Source: Sophora flavescens (Eukaryota; Streptophyta; Magnoliopsida; Fabales; Fabaceae). Taken from it: 64,000 nucleotides of DNA. The position numbers and the translations under genes were made by a program. The stretch is taken from positions 50,679,667 to 50,743,666 of the forward strand of contig CM061067.1 in the NCBI GenBank assembly GCA_030762895.1. Reading direction: 5' to 3'. The notes beneath the pieces were generated by a model. That model ran no database searches. It saw nothing but the letters and a program-made list of their open reading frames with translations, and had not been told where the DNA came from. Shown one piece after another: positions 1-11,689 of this stretch (position 1 is its first letter; each line of letters starts with the position of its first letter).

Positions 1-1480
1 TGATTGCACTGTCGATCCAATTTCATAATGTGTTAGGACTTGTAAGTAAGTGCCTTAAAACATCTTTACACAAACATGAAAAGTTTGCTTGAGAACTGTA
101 GCTCAGTGAAGAGCCAATGGTTTGTACCCGAGAATATCGTTCGTCAGAGATTGACAGCAAGTGGATTCTGGTGGAATCACGAGGTTATCTGATGGATAGA
201 CCAATTGGACGTATTCTGGCAATTTTGGGCAACTACATAGTTGATACTATATTCAAAAAGGTCGTTGTGCCAAGGAAGCTAAGCTTCCCAGTAGTAGAGG
301 TTTCATAAAGAGCCCTTTGTTCCACAGAAAGTTTGAGATCACATGTGATTATGATAGTACATACATTATGATTATGATATGAGCCTTGTGTGCCATGATA
401 GCCACACATGGTGCCTGAAGGTGGGCGTAGATGAAACCTGTACTAACCATCCCTTTCCAAAATATTATCTTAGCTCCGATGTTAGAATCGGATATTCCTT
501 GAGGCTGTGTAGGAATGAGACTATACGGTTTCAATCAGTTTCTCTCTATTCCCGTCCTTCGATGGAAAAACCGTGTCCGGTATGCTTGAAATGCTTACCG
601 TCGAGTTTGGTATAGTATATTTGGTGTTTTGAGTTGCAAAATTAAAATGGGAGATAAAAGAAATATAATACTGTTGTATTATATACTTGTGAGTCGTACC
701 ACTGCATGTCTGTCTTATGTGTAAGATAAATGGAAATCTCACCTCCTTATTTTATTTTGCCTATGTCGGCTGGATATGTGCTTTCTGTATTCCGTTGAGA
801 AGATTGAGACGTCAGGATGACGCTTGACTGATTCATCATAGAGATCGAGGTTCGAGCATGCGAACGTTATGGTGGAACTTCTATTGGACTTCTTCCAGAC
901 TTCAGAGGGTTCAAGGAGATGGCATTAGGGTTTCAGTTATGCCTAACCTTTCTTTTCTTGAGATAGGCATAATAGTCATTAATTAGTTCGTAAGTTATAG
1001 TTTTTCTTAGAAAGGGAAATGGTTTAGTCTGAGAGTTACTTTTGTAGTGACTCTAGTAGAGACTTTTGTGACGACGTCGGCAGTGGACTCAAATAGAGTT
1101 TACACTATATCTCGTCAATTGTGTTTATCCTTCTAACGATGTACGAGAGAGGATTGTATTTTCTATTTCAGTTTGGCCAGCTGGGTATGCCTGGGAATTA
1201 TTGGTACTGTTTATGGAGCTGCGTCTCCATATCTTTATACTGGATCTTTGTATTTCAATGATTTTGTTTATGAGTCGGGTTGGGTCTTGTGTAAATGATT
1301 TTCGAACTTACAACCTTAAAAAGGGTAATAGAATATTGTCCATTCACTTGAATCAAAGTATTTATATTTGCGACTTGCGAAAAAGAAAAAATTACCCCAT
1401 TCTTTTATAGCCAATTTTAATCAACCTACTTTTCGACCTTAAAATGTCACGTACGATGTAACACTCGAGAAGGGTGTTAC
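1..1480 (+). repeat. Terminal part of a long LTR-like sequence
   Basis: I find no convincing gene here. The stretch ends at 1480 with GAGAAGGGTGTTACA, the same ending seen inverted at 2045 and, diverged, at 26014. Just before it, a run near 1371-1400 (TTGCGACTTGCG then A/G-rich) and AAAATGTCACG near 1441 resemble the last 150 bp of element A's 3' LTR. I infer the 3' end of a related Tekay/Del-type LTR in + orientation. How far left the LTR reaches, and whether its internal region lies outside the window, cannot be seen. Positions 1481-1564 are a short unassigned spacer. Confidence 0.4.
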
Positions 1481-1564
1481 ACTTAGGCAGGATATTGGCC
1501 AATTACCAATAATCCCTCTCCTAGAGCTAGCAGTGCATTACATGGGAATTGAACCTATGTCCTG

Positions 1565-1829
1565 TGTAACATCCCCGGCTACTTTATGGGTTGACGACTG
1601 TCCCTACAAACCAACACGGGTCTTTTCAACATGCTTTGTCCTCACTCACACGCTTCCTAGGAAAACTTCCCAGGAGGTCACCCATCCCAGAATTGCTCCA
1701 AGTCAAGCACGCTTAATTGTGGAGTTCTTAAGTGATGTGCTACCGAAAAGAAGATGCATATTGTTAGTATAGGTAGTACCAATCAATTCATATAAGCCAT
1801 CCTCAACTGTATAGTCCCATACCTACACA
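1565..1829 (-). mobile_element. Cassandra-like TRIM LTR (minus strand)
   Basis: Read on the minus strand this 265-bp block begins TGTGTAGG, directly after a purine-rich tract ending GGGATCCTAATAC, and ends GGGGATGTTACA. It contains a 5S-rRNA-like segment. A short TG...CA LTR with a 5S domain, next to a short non-coding internal region and a tRNA-Met-type PBS, is the hallmark of Cassandra TRIM elements of plants. The length is within what I recall for the family (about 240-350 bp). The second, 5S-bearing LTR expected on the other side of the internal region is absent. Confidence 0.8.
1651..1731 (-). other. 5S rRNA-derived segment with Pol III promoter-like boxes
   Basis: On the minus strand this reads as the middle and 3' half of plant 5S rRNA. 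A box-A-like AATTAAGCGTGC lies at 1707-1718. GGGATG is followed by a box-C-like GGGTGACCTCCTGGGAAGT at 1665-1683. Genuine 5S rDNA carries AGTTAAGCGTGC and GGGTGACCTCCCGGGAAGT, so there are only a few mismatches. It lies inside an LTR-like block, so it is a retroelement 5S domain and not a ribosomal gene. Whether Pol III still uses it cannot be told. Confidence 0.8.
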
Positions 1830-2044
1830 GTATTAGGATCCCTCTCATTCTGGTGTATAATCGGTTCATTCATGTGTCCCTCGGCCTAGAAGCCTGCCAG
1901 GAGCCGCTCCTTGTCCGTGCCTTCTTGCACCGGCGACCACTCCCCGCCCTCGTTGGCCCCAGGTGTCACATGTCCACCAGCTTCCGCTTGGTTCATCCTT
2001 AAACCACACCGTACTGGGAGAGGTGCCGCTCTGATACCATTTGA
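1830..2044 (-). mobile_element. Cassandra-like internal domain with tRNA-Met PBS
   Basis: This short non-coding internal region lies on the minus strand. The PBS TGGTATCAGAGC (2028-2039) matches the 3' end of plant initiator tRNA-Met. It is followed by a GC-rich leader and ends in a purine-rich tract (about 1831-1850) next to the 5S-bearing LTR. Apparent ORFs here (for example 1911-2096 and 1886-2173) have no family resemblance and are fortuitous. On the PBS side, where a second 5S LTR should lie, the sequence is instead the end of a long unrelated LTR. Confidence 0.7.
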
Positions 2045-2330
2045 TGTAACACCCTTCTCGGGCGCTACATTGTCTGTGAAATTTCTATTTTTATAAAACC
2101 GAGTAAAACGGAAAATAATTATTTTACCAAAAATACGGGTTTTTTTTTCTTTTCTCTTTCGCAATAATACCATACATAGTCTTTAACATATAACATCAGC
2201 TTATGCATCAATATTATACAAACCAAGTTCCAAGTATTATCAGTCATACATACTCAGAAAGAAGGCAGAAATACCAACGCCAGTAAATAACAACAGACTG
2301 AAATATGTTTATAATAATAATATCTTTAAA
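2045..2330 (-). repeat. Inverted 3' end of a Tekay/Del-type LTR
   Basis: This is the reverse complement of about 25725-26014, the end of element A's 3' LTR, at roughly 95% identity by eye. In minus orientation it ends GGGTGTTACA at 2045, four bases from the PBS at 2028-2039. The match to the A LTR stops near 2327 after CTTTAAAAC, and a direct 50-bp piece of A LTR begins at 2340. It therefore acts as the upstream LTR end for the Cassandra-like internal domain, or marks a rearrangement. Confidence 0.7.
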
Positions 2331-2393
2331 ACCTGACCTGATGAGACAAAACCATAGAAATTGGTTTGGTGTTAATTGGATTAATACATTATT

Positions 2394-2405
2394 TGGTATC
2401 AGAGC
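2394..2405 (+). other. Primer binding site of element A (tRNA-Met type)
   Basis: TGGTATCAGAGC matches the complement of the plant initiator tRNA-Met 3' end. It lies a few bases after the LTR stump that ends AATACAT at 2389. Confidence 0.85.
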
Positions 2406-2560
2406 TGGCCGAGTCTGTTAGGGTTTGTGGTTTAGATCTGTCTTTGTTTGTGTTGTGTGTTCTGTGTGCTTTTGGTATTATTTCTGGAAGAAATGATATT
2501 GTTTGGGGTGAGTTTATTGTAATCTGCATGACTAATTGATTTTGGTCTTGTAGGATTATA

Positions 2561-3505
2561 ATGGCTCGTGGCGGAGGAACTACGGCTATGAATGCAGCTG
2601 TGAGAGCAATGTCACAAATGACTTCCGCGTTTGTTCCACGCGAGGAAAGGGGAGCTGAAAGCAGAGGACTGGATGAATTCCTGCGTAGAAATTCGACGGA
2701 ATTCAAAGGTGAGTTCAAGCCTGAGAAAGCTGAGAGCTGTGGATTCAATCTTTGGAGAAGATTTTTGCTGCGATGAGGTGTACCGATAACGACAAGGTTA
2801 CTTATGCTGCCTACATGCTGGTGGGCGATGCTGAGAATTGGTGGAGAGGAGCTCGCCAAGTTCTTGAGCATGATCAACAAGAGGTGAATTGGGAAGCTTT
2901 TCATAGGAAGTTTCTGGAGAAGTACTTTCTGGCAAGTGCCAGAGATGCTAAAGCAATGGAATTTCTACAGCTGAAGCAAGGCAGTATGACTGTAGCTGAA
3001 TACGACGCTAGATTTGAAAGCCTGTCAAAGTTTCTGCCTATCTGAGTGACAATCCACATGAAGGGTGGAAGTGTCGCAGATTCGAAGGAGGATTGCGATA
3101 TGAACTGAAAGAAGTAGTGGTTCCAATGGAAATATCTGTATTTCCGAGGCTGATGGACAAGTGTAGACAGATAGAGGATTTGAAGGCGAGTCGTGATTCT
3201 AATCAACAAAGTTATGGACCATCTAGGTTCAATAGGGGAACTACAAGAATAACAATCGATTCCAGAGGAAGCCATACAATAGGCCACAAGGTCAGCAGCA
3301 GTTCCAACAACGATCTTTTGGTGGAAGCAGTGGAGGTGTTGGTTCATCTAGGAATGTTCCACATAAATACTTGAAGTGTGGCATGGGTCACGCAACCAAA
3401 GACCGCAAGATTACGGGAATCCTTTGTTTTAAGTGTGGACAGCCTGAACATGTTGCTAGAAATTGTGGACGATCTAATACGGAACCATCGGTCAACAATG
3501 TGTGA
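2561..3505 (+). pseudogene. gag: gag of element A (broken)
   Basis: Gag would form the capsid and nucleocapsid of the virus-like particle. The frame starts at 2561, shifts near 2752, again near 3045-3090, and again before 3420. Middle pieces show the retrotransposon gag pattern (AENWWRGAR near 2830; KFLEKYF near 2905; FLQLKQGSMTVAEY near 2960). A CCHC zinc knuckle CFKCGQPEHVARNC lies at about 3423-3466. A TGA at 3503-3505 precedes the protease region. The many frame breaks show it is not functional. Confidence 0.8.
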
Positions 3506-3541
3506 GCTGCAAGGCCTAGAGCTGGAGGAAGAGTTTATACA

Positions 3542-5596
3542 ATGAGTGGTACTGAGGCCTCTCATAACGATGATCTGATTCAGGGACAATGTGTCATAGG
3601 AGGTAAATATTTAATTGTACTGTTTGATTCGGGTGCGACGCATTCGTTCATTGCATATGATTGTGCTAAATTGCTAGGATTACCTGTGTCTTCTTTACCT
3701 TTTGACTTGATTATATCTACTTCTACTGCTAAACCTGTTTTGACTACTACAGCTTGTTTGAATTGTGTTATCTTTGTAGAAGATAGGAAATTTTTGGTTA
3801 ATTTAATTTGTTTGACTCTTTCGCAAATAGATGTTATACTAGGAATGGATTGGTTATGTTCTAACCATATCCTGTTAGACTGTGCCAATAAATCATTAAT
3901 TTTTCCTAAGGATGAGATTTCTGGATTTTTGTCTGCTAACCGAGTAAAAGCTTCTTTGAGAGAGGGAGCTCAAGGATACATGTTACTGTTTTCCTTAGAC
4001 GTCAAGACTGAGATTGACTTACAGTCCATACCTGTCGTCAATGAGTTTCTCGAAGTTTTTCCTGAAGAGGTACCTGGACTACCGCCTATTCGAGACATTG
4101 AGTTTGCGATTAATCTGGAACCGGGCTCTGGACCGATATCCATGGCACCATACTGTATGTCACCATCAGAGCTAGAAGACTTGAAGAATCAAATAGTGGA
4201 ACTAATGAGGAAAGAATTCATAAGACCTAGTGTATCCCCTTGGGGAGCTCCAGTTTTGCTTGTGAAGAAGAAGGATGGAACTTCTCGCTTATGTGTAGAC
4301 TTTCGTCAGTTAAACAAAGTGACCATCAAGAACAAATATCCACTACCGAGGATTGACGATTTGATGGATCAGTTGCGTGGAGAAGAAGTTTTCTCAAAGA
4401 TAGATTTACGATCTGGTTATCATCAGATTTGTGTGAAGGCGGAGGATATCCCGAAGACAGCGTTTCGAACACGTTATGGGCATTATGAGTATCTTGTGAT
4501 GCCGTTTGGAGTGACGAATGCACCTGCTATATTCATGGATTACATGAACATGATTTTTCCTCCTTATCTAGATCAGTTTGTCGTTGTCTTTATAGACGAC
4601 ATTCTAATCTATTCTCCTAATCCAGAGAAGCATGCTAAACATCTCAGTATGGTTCTCCAAATCTTAAAAGAGAAAAAGTTATACGCAAAACCCGAAAAGT
4701 GTGAATTTTGGTTAAATGAAGTTCAATTTTTAGGACACGTTATCTCGAATGAAGGTATCGCAGTGGATCCGTCAAAAGTTGAAGTTGTTCTAAAATGGGA
4801 GAGACCAAAGACGGTAACAGAAATTCGTAGTTTCGTAGGTTTAGCCGGATACTATAGGAGATTCATCGAGGGATTCTCCAAAATAGTAGGACCTTTTACA
4901 TAACTAACGCTGAAAGACCAAGCGTTTACTTGGACTGAAGCGTGCGAGGAAAGTTTCCAAGAGTTGAAGAAAAGGTTGACTACTTCACCTGTGTTAGTGT
5001 TACCTGATCCTAAGGAATCTTTCGAGGTATATTGTGATGCTTCACATCAAGGGTTAGGTTGTGTGCTAATGCAAAACCGAGTAGCTTATGCTTCAAGACA
5101 ATTGAAAATTCATGAGGGGAACTACCCAACCCATGACTTGGAGCTAGCGGCTGTGGTTTTTGCACTGAAAATATGGAAGCATTATTTGTATGGAGCAACG
5201 TTCAACGTTTTCAGTGATCACATAAGCTTAAAGTACTTGTTTGATCAAAAGGAGCTCAACATGCGACAACGATGTTGGTTGTAATTTCTGAACGATTACG
5301 ATTTCCAACTACAGTATCACCCTGGGAAAGCAAATGTATTAGCGGATGCCTTGAGTAGAAAATCAATGCATGCGTCTACAATGATAGTCAAAGAGCAAGA
5401 GTTGTTAGAGCAATTCCGAGATATGCAGTTGACAATTGAAATGTCACCAGGAAAGCTTTGCTTAGGTATGATTACTGTTTCCAATGAATTGATGGAAAGG
5501 ATACGAGAAAAACAAGAAAGTGATAAGTACCTACAAGAAGAAAGTGAATTAGTGCATGCGACAAGGAGCAGTATCGGAATTCAAAGAGGGAACTGA
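3542..5596 (+). pseudogene. pol: pol of element A: protease, reverse transcriptase, RNase H
   Basis: One frame runs through 3542-5596 with in-frame stops at about 4901 and 5282. An aspartic protease motif FDSGATHSF lies near 3628. RT blocks follow: LCVDFRQLNK near 4290, the catalytic VFIDDILIYS near 4588, and AGYYRRFIEGFSK near 4850. RNase H starts at VYCDASHQGLG (about 5028), with ELAAVVFALKIWKHYLYG near 5140. FIDD in place of YxDD is common in chromoviruses and is not a defect by itself. After 5596 the frame shifts into the integrase. Together these enzymes would make and process the cDNA. Confidence 0.9.
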
Positions 5597-6914
5597 TGGA
5601 ATCCTAAGATTCGGAGAAAGGATTTGTATACCGGACGATTTTGAGCTCATAAAGTTGATTCTGGAGTAAGCTCACAAGATTAAACTAAGTTTACATCCAG
5701 GAGCAACAAAGATGTATCAAGATCTCAAGCGGTTGTGTTGGTGGTACGGGATAAAGAGAGACGTAATGGAATATGTCGCTTCCTATCTAGTTTGTCAAAA
5801 AGCTAAGACGGAACATCAAAGACCATCAGGAATGCTACAACCTTTGAACATTCCATAATGGAAATGGGATAATATCGCGATGGATTTTATGACAAGTTTT
5901 CCAAAGACCCGAAAGGGACATGATACGATATGGGTAATAGTTGATCGACTAACCAAGTCGACTCACTTTTTGCCTATCAACATAATGTATTCAATGGAGA
6001 AATTGACTCAGTTATATATCGGGGAGATTGTCAGATTACATGGTGTACCTTCGAGTATTATTTCGGATCGTGATCCGAGGTTTACGTCGAGATTCTGGCA
6101 AAGTTTACAAGAATCACTCGGAACAAAACTCAGATTGAGTTCTGCATATCATCCACAGACGGATGGACAATCGGAGAGGACAATCCAATCACTTGAAGAC
6201 TTACTGAGAGCTTGTGTGTTGGAGCATACTGGAAGTTGGGATGAATTTCTACCGTTGATATAATTCACCTACAACAACAGTTTCCACTCGAGCATAGGAA
6301 TGGCACCCTATGAAGCTTTATATGGTCGACGATGTAGAACACTTTTGTGTTGGTACCAAGATGGAGAAAGTTTGGTGTTGGGACCAGACATCGTGCAACA
6401 GACAACGGAAAAGGTGAAAATGATTCAGGAGAAAATGCGGACAACTCAGAGTCGACAGAAGAGTTATGCGGATAAGAGACGACGACCTCTTGAGTTTGAG
6501 GAAGGCGATCATGTGTTTTTGAGAGTCACAACTATGACTGGGGTTGGCAGGGTAATTAAATACAGGAAACTTACTCCTAAATTCATTGGACCTTACCAAA
6601 TTCTTCGTCGAGTAGGTCCTATAGCATACCAAATTGCTTTACCACCTTTTCTTTCAAATCTTCATATTGTTTTTCAAGTGTCTCAATTGCCAAAGTATAT
6701 TCCTGATCCTAGTCATGTCATAGTACCTGATATAGTACAATTGAAAGATAACTTAACCTATGAGGCATTACCTGTGAGGATCGAGGATCAAAGAGTGAAA
6801 CAACTAAGAGGGAAGACAATTTCATTGGTTAAAGTGATCTGGAACGTAACGACAGGAGATGCTAGATGGGAATTGGAGGACAAGATGAAGGAACAATATC
6901 CGCTTTTGTTTTAA
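5597..6914 (+). pseudogene. pol: pol of element A: integrase with chromodomain-like C-terminus
   Basis: Integrase would insert the cDNA into chromatin. The zinc-binding part is degraded (about 5600-5860). The catalytic core starts near 5880, with D in MDFMTSFPK, D in IISDRDPRF (about 6060) and E in GQSERTIQSLEDLLRAC (about 6170). A TAA at 6261-6263 interrupts the frame, and 6300-6914 continues in the same frame. The C-terminus (about 6700-6914) resembles the chromodomain-like module of Tekay/Del elements, ending KVIWNVTTGDARWELEDK...YPLLF. That module targets integration to heterochromatin in the family; here it is an inference. Confidence 0.85.
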
Positions 6915-6947
6915 GGTAAATTTAATTTCGTGGACGAAATTATTTTT

Positions 6948-6957
6948 AGAGGGGTAG
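6948..6957 (+). other. Polypurine tract of element A
   Basis: AGAGGGGTAG lies immediately 5' of the LTR start at 6961 and would prime plus-strand synthesis. Confidence 0.7.
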
Positions 6958-6960
6958 TAT

Positions 6961-7903
6961 TGTAACACCCCGTTTTTACTGTTTTTACTGTTTTTACCGT
7001 TTTGTTGTTTTTGTTGTTTTTACTGTTTTTCAATTATCGGTAGAATTTTAATTGTTCGTAATTTTTATATTGGATCTAGAAAATGATTTTTAATAAAATA
7101 AAATCATAGTTATACTCTACCTTATTTTATAAGATTATGGTAAAAATTTGGGTTTAAAACTCGGACGAAATCCAGTCTGCGTTTTCACTGACAGTAAGAT
7201 TTTACTGATCTGAAAACTTAATTTTGACGCGAAAACGAAATGAATATATTTTATATCTCATTTACAATGATATAGGTTATTTTGAAAATTTTAAAAATAA
7301 ATAAATTATTATACTCGATTCGGGCGTAAAACCCTAAATCGCGTAATCGACGGAGTTAAGAACGGACGTACAGAGACAAAACCCGACGTCAGATGCTGAG
7401 ACCTCTTGCCACCTAGGATGGTGCGTCACATGGATGAATCTCCCAAGTCATGATTACTTTTTACAAAATATCTAGATATTTCTTTAAACTAGTGTAAAGA
7501 CCGTTTTGCCCTTGAACGCTTTTACCCTTGAACTTTCATCGAAATGACAAGTTTGCCCCACAATTTGTGGACACAAATCAGCCACATCTCCAACCATTCC
7601 TCACCACATGTTTGTCATGATGGCTTTAGGTGTGAAATGTCCAAAATGTCCTTGAATTTTAATGGAACTACAAGTTAGTCCCTATGTATTTTTACCATTT
7701 TGTCCCCAAGGAAATTTTTGGTGGACAAAACTGCCCCTCACTCCCTTAATTTCGTGCAGCCTCCCCACATCCACACTTAGTCATTTTCTAACTTCATCTT
7801 CATCATCTCACATTTTCTCTCAAAAAGCTAAGAACACCATAGTTGAGTTTGTGAAGAAAGTGCTTGATTCCTTGCCCATTTTTCAATTCCCAGAGGTATA
7901 GCA
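6961..7903 (+). repeat. 3' LTR of element A, first part
   Basis: Starts TGTAACACCCCG right after the PPT. It is broken at 7903 by solo LTR G; the flanking bases are TAGCA on this side and TACCA after G, a one-mismatch 5-bp target duplication. The sequence just before the break (TTTCAATTCCCAGAGGTA) and just after G (24292 on) is collinear with 9130-9260 inside G, showing that the A and G LTR families are related. The ORF at 7662-7901 is fortuitous. Confidence 0.85.
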
Positions 7904-10900
7904 TGTAACACCCTGTCTTTCACTGTTTTAAATAACAGTAATACATCTAAATAGGTTTATAGGTTTATTGGAGTTTTATAAAATTATTTTAAATAAACGG
8001 AGTTTACCACTCAATTCTACTTGAATGTAGAAAGCTACGATTAAAATTTAGGTTGGGAAGTCAGGCGAAACCCGGCCCGCGAATTCCATTGACAGTATAA
8101 TTATACTGCTCAAAAGACCTAATTTTAATTCGTGAACGAAAGACTTAATATATTTATTTTATTTCGTACAATTGTGTATTTTTAGAATTATTTCATAAAA
8201 AATGAAATAATATACGTTTTACGGGCAAAATACGTAATCGGGCGAACGACGGAGTGGATTTCGGAGTTTCCAAGAGAAGATAAAGAGGTTATCTTAGAAT
8301 TTTGAGATGATTCATGGGGATGAGTCACACTTTTGAGTCTTGAAGATTCTACAAGGTTAATGTGGCAATTTAAGGATTTTGCACTTAAGTCCTTGAACTT
8401 TCTCTTAATTGCACTTTGGGCCCTAAGTTAGTTTCTATGCTTTTCCAAGTGAATTGGGCCAGAATCTTTGCTCCAAACCCATTAGAGGACCGTGGCCTTG
8501 AGGCCCCGATTCTTTTTCCATGGATTAAATTTCATGAAGCCAATTGAAATCATATAAGTTTCCTAGATTATGTTTATGCTTTAAGCATTTTGGTGAGACA
8601 AAACAATTGAATCCAAGCCCAAAACTCCATGGCCCAAGCACAAGCCCAAGGGGGAGTGGTGGCTGCCCTTAACTTGGATGAGCCAAGCTCATTCTTGTTC
8701 ATTCCACAACATACTCCAACCTTCTCAAAAGTTCTAAAGTGTTCTCAAAAGTTCCTAAGTATTCTAACTTTCTCCTAGAACGTAGAAGCAAGTTGGTGAA
8801 GAAACTTCAAGATAACTCACATGATGAGTCACAATGTGAACACATTAAGTGTTGCACATGGTCAACATTACAAACTATTAGGAATTTGCAAAATAGTCCC
8901 TATACTTTTGGAATTTTGCAAAATGGTCCCTAGGAGTTATTTACACCTAAATCCTTGAAGAAGCCACCTCCTTTCCACTTAGTCCCTCAAAAGTGGCGCA
9001 GCCCACACTCTCTAAAGGCACACTTTCACTTCATTAATTGCCATTTCACATTTTACACAAAAAACACCCAAAAGTTCTAAGTTCATACCATCATTTTGTG
9101 AAGCAAGTCCTTGGATCTTCACTTGTTTTTGATCTTCAAGAGGTGAATCCTATTCTCCTTCCATAATCATGTCTATGTTCTTCAATAAGTTTCATGATTC
9201 AAAGTCTATTTCATCTATGTTCATCACTTTTAAGTTTCTAGGTCTAGAACTTTGAAAATTCATAACAAATTCTAGAAAATTCTCATGATGTTGAAACCAC
9301 TTCCTATGTTCTTGATATCATGCATACTATCTAAATCCAAGAGCATGTAGTAATCCAAAATTTCCTTCCTAATAAACTAGCTATGGCCGAACCTAGGAGG
9401 ATGGGTTTGGTAGGAGTTTTGTTCATGTGTTGTCATGTATGATCATGTATTTCATATGACATGTATGTCTACACACTCTAATCCATGTTAGTTTATTAAA
9501 ATGAAAATCCTTACTCAAAATCTCTATGATGGCCGAACCCTAAGTGGGTGAGATTTGATGAGTTTTGTTCAAAGTTTTCATCCATGATCTTGGTTGATTA
9601 AGGAACATTAATCCATGACTTAATCATGATTAGAAATTTTAGTCACACAAAACCCCTTGAAGCCGTGACCATGTAGAAGGGTTTTGGATGTTTTTAGTTC
9701 TTGATTGTAATTATTTGATTGTAATGGTTGAAGGTTGAGTGAGTGTCACGTGTACGTGACATCCGGACTTCCGACGAAATTCATTAATTCACAAGAGAAT
9801 CTACGAAAGGTAAGAGGGGAATACCTGAGGGTTATATTCGATGGCTATATGTTATCCTATGTTTGTTTGTAATTATTTGTCTGTTAGTATTTATTTAAGT
9901 TGTTTAAGTTATGGTATTTGTATCTGTGTTGGTTTAAGTGCGTTTAATTGTTTATCTGTAATTATATTATGCTTCTGTGATGCAAGATTTGCCTGGGAAT
10001 ATCTCTGTGATATTATTATTAGTTTTTGTTTGGGAAGCCTGACAGTGGTCAGTGCCCAATTTAAATTAATTGGATAAAAGCTTTAAGAAGCTTCATAAAC
10101 TATATTCAATGTTTTAATGGTAAAAAATTGGTATATAATATTAACAGAAAATTTTATTTGGGAAAAATGAGGAATTTTTGAAAATATCATTATTTTAATG
10201 ATTTATTACTGTAAGAGTGAATTATGAGTCACAATAAGAGTGAAACCGTGGAAATATTTTTGCACTGCTAATTTTTTACGTAAGAAATTCCGCAATATTA
10301 TAAAAAGTTATTTTATGAAATTAATTGTTGAAAATAAGTTAATTATGATTTTGGAAAATTGTTTAAGTGGAAAAAGCTAAGTTTTTGGCTTAAAAAGCTT
10401 CAAAAGTGATAATTGACGGCAAGTTTGGAAAAGTGTCGACGGCAAATATTTTGAAACGGCGGTACGTATTTTAAGTAAGTTTAAAACCTCAAGTGACTCA
10501 CCTTTGTGAAAACTAAGCTTTATTATTTAAAGATTTTATTGAAGAGTTTCCCATTTGAAAAGATTTTCTGAAAGCAAAATTAATTCAACCGTGTTGAAAG
10601 TGGTGTTGAACTTAGTAACCGAGACGTCGGGGGTACTAAGGTTCTTTGTTGTTATGGACTTGGGGTCCTTTGGACTTTGGGGTCCTGTAGACTTGGTGTT
10701 TACTGTATACGTGGTGTATACTGTGTTTAAACATATAAGATGTTTTCTATTACCACGAACCCATGACTGGTGCATCGGTTAAGAGGTGTCGTGATTGAGC
10801 ACTCGGACTGTGAGGTCCTGTGTTGTAATGAAAGTTTTAAAGATATTAAAACTATGTGAGTCGTAATCCATTTTGAGCTTCGGTAAAGAAAGACTGAACA

Positions 10901-11039
10901 CAAAGAAAAAGGGTTATGAGCAAAAGTGTTTTGCATGCATTTGGCAGACGTGCCCACGGTTCTATATATGTGTGATTACCTTGCGGCGTCAGGTATTTCA
11001 TGCCATGATTCTCTTCATTCACTACTAGAAAACTTGAAT

Positions 11040-11640
11040 TTTCGGATGGAATTTTCGGACGGAAATGTTTCCATCTGAAATTTTCCAAAAATTTCGGACG
11101 GATTTCTGACGGATTGTGTTATTTTTTATATTTTCCTTGATCAGTCTGAAATCCGTCTGAAATTTTCGGACGGATTTCAGACGGATTGTGTTATTTTTTT
11201 AAATTTTCCTTGATCCGTCTGAAATCCATCCGAAAATTTCGGATGGATTTCAGAGGGATTTCAGACGGATTGTGTTATTTTTTATATTTTCCTTGATCCA
11301 TCTGAAATCCGTACGAAATTTCAGACGGATTGTGTTATTTTTATATTTTCCTTGATTTATCTTATGTCTGTCTGAAATCCGTTCGAAAATTTCGGACGGA
11401 TTTCACACGGATTGTGTTATTTTTTATATTTCTTACATCCGTATGAAATCTGTCCGAAAATTTCTGACGGATTTCACACGGATTGTGTTATTTTTTATAT
11501 TTTCCTTGATTTATCTTATATCCGTCTGAAATCCGTCCGAAAATTTCGGACGGATTTCACACGGATTGTGTTATTTTTTATATTTCTTACATCCGTCTGA
11601 AATCCGTCCGAAAATTTCGGACGGATTTCACACGGAATTT
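11040..11640. repeat. 5' subterminal repeats of the CACTA element
   Basis: About eight degenerate copies of a 60-70 bp unit built from TTTCGGACGGATTTCAGACGG, or its complement ATCCGTCCGAAA, plus TTGTGTTATTTTTTATATTTTCC. In CACTA families such repeats are the transposase-binding sites. The matching array at the other end is at 16630-17005. Small ORFs here merely read through the repeat. Confidence 0.85.
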
Positions 11641-11689
11641 GTTATTTTTTATATTTTCCTTGGGCGTGCTTTCAAATTTTGGTCTGTCA

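Noticed and set aside
117..308. 63-codon ORF at the left edge
   Set aside because: No motif, no family resemblance, and in a region that looks like LTR sequence.
1533..1772. 79-codon + strand ORF over the 5S-like segment
   Set aside because: Antisense to the 5S-derived LTR; open only by chance.
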